From Mansonella perstans (Eukaryota > Nematoda > Chromadorea > Rhabditida > Onchocercidae): a stretch of 64,000 nt of DNA. Shown here one piece after another: positions 52,194 through 64,000 of this stretch. The DNA is taken from NCBI GenBank assembly GCA_037074765.1, contig JBAMDO010000015.1:1-64000 (forward strand), read 5' to 3'. Both the position numbers and the translations under genes were made by a program. The notes below the pieces were generated by a model, which ran no database searches, was not told the origin of the DNA, and saw only the letters and a list, made by a program, of their open reading frames with translations. Every line of letters starts with the position of its first letter. Position 1 is the first letter of the stretch.

Positions 52194-55100
52194 ATGCGAT
52201 GTGCTCTTCAAATATCCCTGCTCTACTACTTGGTCATTCCTATTCAGTTATTCTCAGAACAAAATTTCGACTTTGAAGTATCAGAAGGTATGTTCTATTA
52301 ATGCAACGGTTACTGGAGCAGCATTCTGTAGCAGTAGTTTTAACAAAACCTGAAACACGGTGTAATGCAGATCATAAACTGACTTATTCTGTGATTTCAT
52401 ACAAACAATAGATTCGAACTAAAATTGAATTTGAAGTTTTATTTTTCTCTTTCTTTGGTTTATACTGCTACTTCTCGCAGATATTCCGGAAGGTACAGTG
52501 GTTGGCAAAATTACGCTAGAACCAAACTTAAACTATCGAATAAATGGTCATAACCAGTTTGCATCGGTGGATCTTGAGACTGGTGAAGTTCGTATATCTG
52601 CACCATTGAACCGTGAGACAATTGAACCTAATGGAACAATTACTTTGATTTTAACTGCCGAACCGACTACAATCATTGCAATTCGAATCAGTGTGCTCGA
52701 TATTAACGATAACAGCCCGACATTCCCTTCGAAATATATGGTTGGTTCAAGCTGTAGAGCAGATTGCTGCAAATTTCCTAGTAAATTTTCACATTCAAGC
52801 GGGTTAGGAACTAGAAAAATCAATACGCAATCATTTCGCCATTTGCTATTCATTTGGTTATTTGCGCACTAATGACTATCAAATTTTCAAATTTCAAGAA
52901 TCCGTGCAAAGACACAATTGAAAAAAAAGCTGATTTTTTTGAGGAACTTCAAAGTGTTTTTCAGTGGTCAGTTTTTGATTATTTGAATCAGGAAAATCGA
53001 TTCGATTTTTCCAGATGCAGAAAAATCAATAATTTTTTTTTCCTTTTTTTAAGATAGAAACAAGCAATTTTGGCATATTTTTTGGAATTAGACAACGTTT
53101 TCTCCTGTTCAATCACTCATTTAGTAGTTAAAATCTGTTTGACCTTTTCCATCATCAAAATATTTTTAATTTAGTCACCTCATCGAAAATTTTTGCATAA
53201 TTGAAAAGCAGCAAAATATTGTGATTAGTGACTTTTCGCAGAATAATTTATGGCTGTAAATTTTCCTATGTATATTAGAGAAGGATCATTGATCAAAAGC
53301 GTTAATTATATATTTCATTTCAACAGCACAACGGAGAAAGCTTCGTAATTGTTGTTGATCTGCATAGGGGATAATTAGAGAGAATGAAAATGGACAAATG
53401 GTAACGGATTCAGGCAATAGTTTATTGTCGCAGGTGTCCAGAATTCATGAATTTATGCTGCATAGTTAATTCTCTTATTGCTTTACTTCACGGAAATCTA
53501 GCAGTGTTGCTAGTTCATTATAAATGAGACTAAAATTCGTACTAATTTGATTGAAAAAAAATTATTGGCGGTAATTTTACCGACAAAGCCTTCTAACTAA
53601 AAATTTGACTACTGCATTTGTTTTTTAGAATGTTTCGATTGTCGAATCAGCGATTGTTGGTAGTCGAATACGCTTACAACCAGCGAGTGATCCAGATTTG
53701 GCTGAAAATGGCACGATTATAAATTATGAGCTTGAAGTCAGCAAGCTTTTTTAGAAGATCATTACATGTTCTGAAAGCTTTCGAAATTCAATCAATTTTT
53801 TTTCAGGATGGGGAAGAATTTTTCACATTAATACGATCTTCGAATAGTACTGATGGAGATGTGTTACTACTTGAGCTTCTAGCGAAACTGGACCGTGAGA
53901 TGAAAGATCTGTTCATTCTCAATATTTTTGCATATGACGGAGGCAATCCACCTCGGTTATTATTCAGTCTTTTAATTTTATGATGCTAGTGTGTATGCAT
54001 TACCAAATTAAGTTGTGGGATTTTTTCTAATTAATCCTGGAAGTTTCTTACAGCAAAATATTTAAAGCTTAAGAATGTGCTTATTGATTTGCTCAGTTTC
54101 AGGAAAACATTCATTCTTATGGAAACACATTTTTAATAACTATCTTTCATTGACATAGCATTCTTCATCCTTACTTGTAATTCAAATAATTAATATCATT
54201 AGCATGAAGATTAATTGTTTTAGCTCAGGCAATTGCACAGTGTATGTAAACGTATTAGATGCAAATGACAATTCACCAAAATTTCGTCAACCACGCTATG
54301 ATGTTCAACTGAATAGATCGGTCTTGTCTGATGCGCCAGTTTTACGAGTTGAAGCCATTGATGCAGATGTCGGTGATAACGGCCTTATAAGCTATCGTCT
54401 TACAACGAATCCTTCTGAATACTTTCAGATTGATCATATTACGGGAGTAATAACCATTCAGGTAAAAACAAAATAGTCAAATTCTGCTTAAAAATTCTAT
54501 GCTTTTTAACCATTTCAGCTCTCCAAAAAATGTTTGGTCGATAGACTGTGTTTGGTTTGCTGCATCCACTTTTAGATTCATTTCTTCGGATTTATAAAAG
54601 TAGATTAAAATGAAACTACAGAATAAAATCATCACTTTACAGTATAACGCGTTGAATTGCTCGGAAGATGGTTGTTTGCAAAATTGTTCGGGAATGTGTG
54701 TTTTGACGGTAGAAGCAGAAGACTACGGGGAACCAAAATTAAATGGCCATACTTTGGTTTATATACACCTCACAGATACCAATTTACATGATCCCGAAAT
54801 AAATTTTAGGTAATTAATTTGAGGTTCTAGTTACTGTTATAAAATTATTTCGGAGTAAGTATAAAAACTACCTATTTTCAACTGCTTTGCAGGATCTATC
54901 CAATTGGTTCAAAATTTGCATCGATAAGTTCAGAAACAGCTGTAGGTGCAACAATTGCTGTTATAACGGCAAGTGATCGGGATGATGGGCAAAATGTTCG
55001 AATATCCATAACTGATGGTAACAGTGAGAATTACTTTCGATTAGAAACTGGAAAAAATTACGGTATTTTACGACAAAACCGATTAGTGGATAAGCCGGTC

Positions 55101-58100
55101 GAGGAATTTTTGCTGAAATTTCGTGCAACAGATGATGGTGTGCCACCACGTTCTTTGGAATCCGATCTGAAGGTCGATATTTTTAGGATATATAGAGCAA
55201 AAAAAGTTTTCAGCGAGTGATACTTTTCAAGTTTTCAACGAGTGATGTCGTGACTCGAGAACTGATAAAATTCATTCGTTTTCAGGTTTTTGTTATGAAA
55301 TTAAATGACACCGCTCCAGTACTGGAGGAAAAATTTATAAAAGTTGATATTTTTGAAACTTCTCCAGTGGGGTCATTTATTGCTGCGGTTCGAGCCTATG
55401 CTGAGGAAGATTTAAACTTTTCGATTATTGAGGATAGCAAAAACGAAGAAATATTTTTGGTTGGTAAAAATACAGGTAAAATTTTGACTTCGACTTTACT
55501 ATCATGATCAATAAACGCAATAAAATTAAAATGGATAAATTGTCGCCACTTTCTTTCATTTTGACCTTTTTTATTTCAGTGGTGGGATACAAAACTGGGT
55601 AGGCCGGTATTGGATCGTGAGCGCCAAATGTTTTAATAATAAAATTCCTGATTTCTTGTAATTGTCATCAAATGAACGACAAAGAAATGAACAAATGAGT
55701 TTTAAAATTCCGGATGAAGCTTGGATTTTTTAATTATCTGAAAAAATTAAAATGATTGATAGGTATCGTGACACTTTCCAAATCATGGCCAAATCATACG
55801 AAATGGAATTATGAAGTTCAAGTAACAGTGAGGAAGGCCGCGCCCAGTGATAAATTTTCGATTTGCACAATTCGAATAGGAGTTATCGATGTGAATGATC
55901 ACGAACCGCAGTTTTCCCATCCTTTTTATCAAATTGAAGTATCGGAAGACACTCCAGCACTTACTGTTATCTTTAAAGTTTCCGCAATTGATAAGGTGTG
56001 ATTTTGTATGATGAACTAAACCTGTCAGTTGTAGTCCTTGGATGACAGTTCTGAAGTGTTGATTGGTTAGATGATGAAAATCGTTTGAAAACTGTTAATC
56101 AGTAGGAAATTTTGAAAAGGATTCTTTTTCGAACCAGTAAAATTAGCTAATATTTAGGATCATGAAAACAACAGTGTTATTTCGTATAGCATAGACGACT
56201 CATTTAAAGAGCAAATATTCATGATCAAGGAATCTTCTGGTGAAATATTGCTGCGTAGAATGCTTGATCGAGAAACCAAAAAACAGCATAAAGTTACTGT
56301 TACTGCAGCCGATCACGGCAGTCCATCACGGAGTTCTTCTACTCTTCTTATCATTAACGTCTTAGTTCGTTTTTCTTTTTTTCTATGTTTTTTACAGTAG
56401 CACACTTTCACGTTTTGCTTCCTAACAACAAGTTTAGCCTGTAGTATGTACCGAATTTTTCAACAGACCACTTTGACTTTTTTTATTAATAAAGAAAGAA
56501 AATAAATTTTCATCAAATTAGCGCATTAGTTTAAAAAAAAAAAAAAAAAAAAAACAGTCCAAGTCTGTTTTTCTTTGCGCTTGCGATTCATAATTTAGTT
56601 CTTGTAGATCATCAGTTGGGGATTATTGGTTTAGAACAAAAAGGTTACCCGTGCTTTAGTCAAAGTTGTAATATAATATTATATTTTCATCTATTTCTAG
56701 GATATAAACGACAATGATCCGTATTTTGGCCAGCTTGAGTACCACGGTTACATTGTACGAGGTGATCCACCGGGTACTCATCTCGTACAGCTCGAGGCAT
56801 TTGATGATGATAGTCCAAAATTTGCGCAAATATCATATTTATTTTATCATTCTGTCCCAAGTTTCTTAGATTTGGACCATAAAACTGGAAGCATGCATCT
56901 GGCCATACATGCCGATTTACTTAACTTTGGACCGGAAATGGAAGTTAGTGGCCTATAAATTTTTTTTAAGTTCTTTACATGGTGTAACTTATTATCTTAA
57001 TCAATGCATTTGAGAAACATTTAATTGTAATGATGCGATGTATCTTCAGATTGTTGTGGGTGCAAAAGATAATGGCGGTCGTTCATCAGGGAACAATGCT
57101 ACTGTACATTTGTGGTTACTTGACAGTATGCTTCAAGTGCCAGAATTTGGAACTATGAACAATTGGTCGATTGAAATTAGCGAGAATTCGTCTCCGGAAA
57201 AAATCCTGGCTTCATTTTCTGTACAGCCACCACTTGTGAGTCATTATAACAGCACATTACTTTTCATAAACGAATTTTATCGATAAGAAAAAAATCAAAA
57301 TTTTCACGCTCCATCGTTTACAGTGGAGCACGTTTGATAGTGAACAAGCTACAATCTCATCAGTTTAGTGAATTACATTCCTGCAAGAACTTTCAATGTA
57401 CTGTATTTGATACTTTGAAATTGGTTCAGTTAAAACAAAAACTATTTTACATTTTATCCTTAATTTGCAAAATTTAATAAAGTAAGAAACACAAATTAAA
57501 AATAAATTATAGGAAGGTATTCGCTATCGTATCAATACCACTGATTTGCTGATCAATGAATTCACGGGTCAAATGCGAGCTCGTCGTTCGTTTGATCGCG
57601 AATTAGAGCCTAGAATTGGTTTTACAGTTTATGCGGATGGTAAATGGTCTACAGCAATGCATCAAGGAACATTGAATATCCTTGACCAGAATGATAATTC
57701 TCCAATCTTTGAACTTGATGGAACAGCTCAATTTGTTATTGATTCTCGATATATTGGTATTGGAGTAGAATTATTTCGAATACAATGTTATGACCCAGAC
57801 TATGGTCGTAATGGTCATATCACATATAGTGTTAACAGTAGCTTTTTCGGCATTGATGCAGAAACGGGCATTGTGCATCTGATGAAATTTCCTGATGGCT
57901 TGAATCAGTTACAATTTCATGTAACAGCAACTGATGGCGGTGAACAATCAAGACATAGTACAATCAGAGTTGTAGTGCAAATCAAGAAAGATGAAAGAGT
58001 AAATTTTTTAAATTCTCACGTTTAATTTTCCTTGCTCTTAAGGTATCAGCATATTTTCGCAGTTGCAGTAGTACAATTTATCATGAACCACAAGTGAAGT

Positions 58101-61100
58101 AATGTCAAGTAGAATAAAGTTTTTTCCGTCTATGAGTTAACATAAGTTGAATTTACTCGTATTTTAATTAAACATCTCACTCTAACTAACGAATTTAATG
58201 TATTAGTTAATAATGGGCAGAAGCTAAGGTTCGAAGATTAAAACTAAGCATTAAGGTGTGAGAACTTCTTCTCTGCTTAATTGTTTTCTTCTCTTCAGCA
58301 AATCTTTTTATTTCATTTAACTTTTTCATTTTCATTCTGATTTAGTAAAATTCCTGCATGATTTATAGTTCTCTCAAATCACTTTAAGGTAGCAGTTAAT
58401 TTTTCTTTCAGATCCATTTATTTCCTCCAGTGATTGCTTTGTCGATACCAGAAAATATGCCTTTGGGAACAATTTTAACTAATCTAGCACCCAAAAATAT
58501 AACTCAACGCTTTGAATTTCAAACATCCAGAGTTACGGAAAACCTTCCGATTCAAATTCTTCCATCCGGTGAAGTTTTCGTTGCATCCGTGATCGACCAT
58601 GAATTTATGAATTACTTATCAATTTTTGTTGCCGCTTTCAATTTAGACAAAAATTCAATTCCAAACAAGCATGAATTCCTACTTCAGCTCTATATAGAGG
58701 TAAAATTTCACTCTCCCGACTTCTTTGAAGTAAAAATTCTTCCTTCGAATTTTTTCTTTTTATAAACATGAAGTCCTCTTCTAAATGGTAAACTATTTCA
58801 GTGAGATTGAATATCCTTTAAAACTAGCTAATTAATCTGGCAGGAGCCTCATTTTAGATGGAAAACTTTCCATCATGTTTCAGGATATTAATGATAATGC
58901 ACCGCAATGTCCCGAAAATAATAAATTCATCATTCCCGAAAACAACATCCCTGGAGCGATTGTAGGACACTTTAATGGTATCGACGATGATAGTGGTCCA
59001 AATGGGACATTATTGTATGAACTGATATATGATAACAAAAAAGTATTCAGTATTGATCCACATACTGGCACTGTATGTTTTGGAATTAATTTACCAATTT
59101 ATTGCAGTTAACTTCCCGTTTACCAAATTAATCATCATTTTTAAGCTGTTTTCCCTGCCTTCCATAATTTGTAAAATAGTAGCAGTGAGTTTTTGCAGAA
59201 ATTTGAATATTCTTTGATAAGATTGTTTCGTTCATTTCTTACATTAGATTCGAGCATTATTGGTGTTGGATTTCGAGGTGGCTCAAGTTCACAATTTAAC
59301 CATAATTGTTGCGGATGGAGGCTTGTTGAAAACAAACTGCAGCGTTGTGATTGAAGTGCAAGATTCAAACGATAACATACCGCACTGGGAGCAGGAATTT
59401 TATCACTTCTATATCTCATCAAGTGCAAAAGATAGTTTGGTCGGTAGAGTGGTTGCACAAGACTTGGATTCTGCACTAAATGGTGAAATTAGGTACAAAT
59501 TGAAACAGAAATGGATGCCTTTTAAGGTTAATTTATGAATTGAATATTTTCGGAATTTTTTAAATTATGTTTCCATTAATTACGATTTTGAACTTTTGGT
59601 CATTTCGATTGATATTTAATTTTATTGATTTGCAAGCTTATTCGATAAGGGGAAAGAGAAGGAGAGGGAAGGGCTATTTCTCTGATATGAAATGTTTATT
59701 ATTTTCAGATTAATGGAAGTACCGGCGATATCATACAGAGCGGTCTTTTTTTATCAAGCAATGTCTATAATATTACTGTAATCGCAACGGATAGAGGCAC
59801 GCCGCCACTTTCTAGTACAACATTCGTTTTTATTCACACTGACACAGATGAAGATTGTGTACCTAATTTTACAAGTTATCCAAATAATGACATTGAGATT
59901 GATGACAGCTTATTTGGACAATTGATTACTCAAGTGAATGCTGTTGCATGTGGAGCAGAAATAGTATATTCGTTAAATTATGGTCATTCAAGCTACCGTA
60001 CTCAAGGCAATCTCGGATTGTTTTGGATTGATTCTACTGATGGAAGTATATTTTTAACGAAAAGTCTGAGTGGATTTATTGGAGAGCGCATTGAATTAAT
60101 AATCAAAGCCGAAGTGACTTCACTTTTTAATAACATAACTTTTGGAGTTACCGTAGTAAAAAAAAGAAATGGAAATCCTGGCACGGATACAATTACTGTT
60201 CATGTTCAGGTAATTTCCTTTATTATTTATTTTCTTTGTCGCAATATCGAAACCTTGTATGCGATGCTAGGTAACTTGAAATCTCTACTGGAGTTTCCAA
60301 AGTTTATGTAACTAAATATTTTCAGGAAAACAACATTGCTGGTGAAATATGTGGCAAAATAGAAACATTGGGAAGAGATTTGCAGTTGTTACGCCAAATA
60401 CCAGCTGGGAAAGCATTTCATCTCCAAAAACAGAATTTAATTTGTGCTGAAGTGTTGGATCGTGAAGAAGTGAATTTTTATCGTCTAGTTGCTGCTGCAA
60501 GTGATAATTTGAAGTCAATGGTTATTTCGGTTCATGTGGATGATGAAAATGATAATTCTCCAGAATGCTTTGGAACTAAGGCAGTTCTAGTTGGATCTGA
60601 ATCATCGTTTGTTCCATGGAATTGTTTAGACAAGGATGCTGGTTTAAATGGAACAATTGGTTATAAAGTTATGAGAAATGAAGAAATTGTTTCTGCAATG
60701 AACAGCAGTGGTTTCATAGTCAGTCCTTTCACAGGCGATCCGAAATATTTCTCTGTATTGGTATACGATCGAAACACTAATAGTGGGTAAGCTCATATTC
60801 AAAGAAGTAAGGGATGTAGGATGTAGCAGTGAATTTATCATGAGTTTCTCTTTAATAAAAAATTGTTTCAGATTTCAGAAAGACGATCAGTTGCGAAAGA
60901 TTACCGAACTTCACTATATTTTGATTGCAATCAACCCAAGACTAGAAGCACCAATTGAATTCAAGAAGCAGTATCGGCTTGATCGAGATATTCAACCTGG
61001 CACGGTGTTTGGTACTGTAACAGCAAAAACTGGGGCTACAGTTGAATATTTTACAACTTCGTTTAAAAATGAAAGACTTATGAATAGCCCACAATGGGCT

Positions 61101-61208
61101 GATATTAATCGTCATACTGGACAATTGCAAATGAAGCAAAAACCGAATGATCGTTTGATTTATATGGAAATCACATTATTGTCAGAAGGATTCACTAAGA
61201 CGATCACA
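52194..61208 (+). CDS. Large non-classical cadherin, 3' end not found
   Basis: Nineteen exons keep one frame for 1632 codons: 52194-52287, 52481-52740, 53629-53736, 53807-53955, 54224-54461, 54643-54809, 54893-55172, 55286-55475, 55763-55995, 56158-56364, 56701-56943, 57050-57235, 57513-57998, 58412-58699, 58884-59072, 59248-59526, 59709-60209, 60326-60786, 60872-61208. The start MRCALQISLLYYLVIPIQLF is a good signal peptide. About 14 cadherin repeats follow, marked by calcium-binding linkers DINDNSPTF, DANDNSPKF, DVNDHEPQF, DINDNDPYF, DQNDNSPIF, DINDNAPQC, DSNDNIPHW and DENDNSPEC and by LDRE-type motifs. Several linkers have lost the acidic residues (DTNLHDPEI, KLNDTAPVL, DSMLQVPEF). Expected role: calcium-dependent adhesion at the cell surface. 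Membrane span and tail are not in the exons found, so the gene probably continues rightward. I cannot tell which nematode cdh gene it is. Confidence 0.88.
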
Positions 61209-64000
61209 GTAGGTTTATTTTTGTTAAATAAATTTTTCATTGTTATCTATAACTAAGATAAATTTTAAACTGAATGATTAATCAATCATTGAAGAAGTAA
61301 AAGATTATTATCGAACATAACAGATCATACTTTTTTATTAAATTAGTTTCGAAACTTTTTGAAGGAATTTTTGATGAAGTGCTAAAATGACATCGTCAAA
61401 AATCAGTTGATGAAATAAAAAAGATTTCTCTTTCTTCTTTCCTCTTTCTCTCTTCCTCTCTTAATTGGTCTTATGTTTTATCTATTAATTAAGATCTTAT
61501 AATTAATTTAACTTATTCTGCTCATATATTTGCTCAATATTTTCCTTTCCGATCTATCTTGGCTTTTATTTTTACCTTAACGTGGTGCGCTAATGTACAT
61601 GTAAAAAGCACTTCAAAACAAAGAGCAATGTTATTTATATGGAATCTGATCATTTATTGTTTGTCCACTGTGTACCTGACCTGTTCGTTCATGCATGTGT
61701 TTGCAAGCTGCAGTTTGTTGATTTTGTCATTTAATGTATTTGTCATCCAATTCCATGTTAAAGCATATGATGATTGTTGAGGTACTGAGCGTCCACATGC
61801 ATCATTTGTTCGGTGACAGCGTACATTTTATATGCACATTGAATATTGGAGAATCAATAGAAGTAAACCTTTTATAGATATTAATATGCCTCATAGATCT
61901 CTTTTTCCGGTGAGGGAAGAAAGGGATAACATTTAATTAGAAAGGGATGACATTTAATTAATTCATATAATTTTCAAGAATTGTCTCAAAATCGATAACG
62001 AAATTTCTAAATTTATGCTAAAAAATGAATATTTGGGCTAAAACTTTTTAATCTTTTAAATAAATTCTGACGTGGATTTATTTAAACGTTGATTTCGAAG
62101 TGATTCTTCATGAATGAATTAAACTTTGTTCAATAATTTTTAATGCTAATTTCCTATGCTTCCTGTTCTATTTTCTTTCTCATCATTCTCATTCTTCAAT
62201 ATTATTACTCTAATTTCTGTCAAATTTGATGTATTCCAACATTTAGTTCAAGAGCATATAGCACAATGGTATGGCGATTGACCAGTAGAGTATTCTATCA
62301 AATTGTATTCTATCTCAATGAGTTGTTTGTAGTGGAGTAATCAAATGGATCTCGTGTTCACTGTTCCATTGTCCACTTATTGGTCAAACTATTTGTTTAT
62401 TAACACTCATAGAAATAGAAGTGGACAGAGTATTTGAACAACAGTCTAAATTAAGTGAGGGAGAAAGTCTATTTAAACTCATATCAATTTTGAAATGTAA
62501 AACAAAATAATAAAAGTCCAAATCCTTAGAAGAAGGTAATAGTAATTAATTTTGGATTTCGATTTCCTCAAATTTGCGGTCTTCCAGTGGAGATTTAACA
62601 TAAAAGCGAATTGAAATCCTATCTTTTGTATGGACGATATAATGGTGCTAAGATTAATTGCAGGTTTTACTTTCGTCAGTTGTCTTCTTTTATATCTTCT
62701 TTATGCTTTTATGTGACTCATCCATCCGTAAAATCTAAAAACACCTGGTGAGGTGGAAATGGTTAATCAAATTTAACTTTTTTTAATCCTTAAAATTTCA
62801 TCACTTCTAGAGGTTCCAAAAAATGAAAAATGCGGAGAGGTAATACTAGAAAAAGATTGCACATAAAAGCGAAATGCGACTTTTGACTAATCAAATGTAC
62901 ATTAATTACATCGAAAGAGCATCTAATTTCTATGGTGTTCACTCAAGCGCACAATATTGTTAGTTTTAAGGATTAATACATACCAATTTGCAGCTTAGAA
63001 GCATTTTCAGAGCTCAAGCTAGTCTTCAATCACTTATAGGAAATCTATGCTGAAAACTTTACATTTAAACCAAGAGAAGATTGTAAAGGGAATCACATGA
63101 ATTTCAAAAACCATTTTTTCAGATTGAAAAATCGATCAAAACGTATTTCTCCTGCAAAAATAACTTGTTGAAAGTTGAAATATCAACATTTTAACTTGTC
63201 ATTGAAGCTTAGTCATCTTATCATAAGTTATAGATGATATTTGCAATTTGTCTTAAAACCGTGATGGATATCTTCCTCGCAAATTTAAAACTTAGCAGGG
63301 ATCTTTTCCAAGGTTCTCTGAACAGCAACAATTAGCAGTTATGATTTATTTGCAAAAGTTACAGCATAGAAAAGAAAGGAAAATTATTGTGCTTCACAAA
63401 ATGGAAGTTTTCATGCACTCTTTCTAGCAGGCTAACGGTTTCTTTAAAGTTTTATGAGGCAAAAACAATTTAATTTTTAACGAAATGATCGATCTCAATG
63501 ATTGTGAAAGCACAAAATAATTTATAGCGGCTGAAGTAATGGAAATTCTTTTTCTGGTATCCCATTATTTTCATCTGCTTTTCGCTCTTCTTGTACTATA
63601 ATATCTACTGAGCGATCGCTGAGAATTTTCTTGAAGCTCGATATTACTGAGATTATGCTTCTAAGAAATTTTGATTCTGAATATTTTAATGAAAGCAGAA
63701 AGAGAATTAGATTACTCAGAAGCAATAAAATAAAGGAGGGTTGTTACATCGAAGTGCGTTTATTTTTCCTGCGTACCATTTTAATGGCAGTCAAATTATT
63801 TCCAATCAATTATAAGACTAGTTTAAAGTTACACGAACAAAGGTTCGAAAGGTCGAAAAATGTTCCCTAACCTGACCTCCACTTCATCATATTCACATAT
63901 TTGTCTGCTTTCTGTAATAACATTTGTCATTGCCCAGGAATTTAGGGTTATGTATGTAAATAATATCAAACTATCAAACGACATCATATCAGACTAAGGG
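61209..64000. other. Right end: cadherin 3' intron(s) or flank
   Basis: No confident cadherin exon here. A candidate is 61782-61862, open in the right phase (VLSVHMHHLFGDSVHFICTL) and ending at GTAAAC, but its acceptor GTTGAG is poor. An AT-rich pyrimidine patch lies at 61425-61460. A possible minus-strand terminal exon is listed separately. Confidence 0.35.
63522..63645 (-). CDS. Possible terminal exon of an unidentified minus-strand gene
   Basis: On the minus strand a CAG-type acceptor near 63646 (AATCTCAG) is followed by an open frame reading SSFKKILSDRSVDIIVQEE, then RKADENNGIPEKEFPLLQPL and TAA. The charged, mixed composition looks more like protein than intron noise. I do not recognise it. 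It would belong to a gene entering from beyond the right edge, opposite to the cadherin. It may also be chance. Confidence 0.2.

Noticed and set aside
61559..61780. Hydrophobic 73-codon frame as the cadherin membrane span
   Set aside because: No acceptor or donor brings it into phase with the cadherin, and it has several hydrophobic blocks and Cys rather than one span with a basic stop-transfer.

Overview
This is a window of nuclear DNA from a nematode, most likely a spirurid or filarial worm. It is AT-rich, its genes are cut into many short exons (about 85 introns in nine genes) with TTTCAG-type acceptors, and the proteins match nematode families. Sequences one mismatch away from the nematode spliced leader SL1 are also present. 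I cannot name the species.

Layout, left to right. On the plus strand: eIF3 subunit F (1.1-3.2 kb), a TMCO4/DUF726 membrane hydrolase (4.1-9.8 kb), the single-exon mitochondrial import J-protein TIM14/PAM18 (11.0-11.3 kb), a 0.6 kb minisatellite (12.7-13.3 kb) and a RNF170-type RING ubiquitin ligase (13.7-16.0 kb). On the minus strand: a Di-Ras small GTPase (17.9-20.8 kb), the box C/D snoRNP protein NOP56 (23.5-27.6 kb) and the lysosomal PQ-loop amino-acid exporter LAAT-1/SLC66A1 (29.5-32.1 kb). LAAT-1 faces chaperonin subunit CCT-1 (plus, 32.7-37.0 kb) across a short, repeat-filled divergent promoter. Next come a cytosolic HSP70 (minus, 37.8-41.0 kb) with heat-shock elements, and a decayed, intron-bearing HSP70 duplicate (minus, 44.1-47.3 kb). 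From 52.2 kb to at least 61.2 kb runs a large many-repeat cadherin (plus) whose membrane anchor I do not find in the window.

Most genes are housekeeping and unrelated in function, apart from a proteostasis group (CCT-1, HSP70, the HSP70 pseudogene, RNF170, TIM14). Exon models were built by hand from splice signals, reading phase and family similarity. The eIF3f, TIM14, NOP56, CCT-1, HSP70, LAAT-1, Di-Ras and TMCO4 models all close in frame at expected lengths.

The most unusual object is a retroelement LTR present twice (41.87 kb and 46.05 kb). The second copy is a textbook solo LTR (TG...CA ends, 5-bp duplication TGTCC) inserted in an exon of the HSP70 pseudogene. Both copies carry an SL1-like leader directly behind the LTR's AATAAA signal, followed by GT; the second copy holds another SL1-like leader 28 bases further on. 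This suggests an LTR built from a trans-spliced retroelement RNA. A second notable feature is the number of GC-AG introns: three well supported plus one probable.
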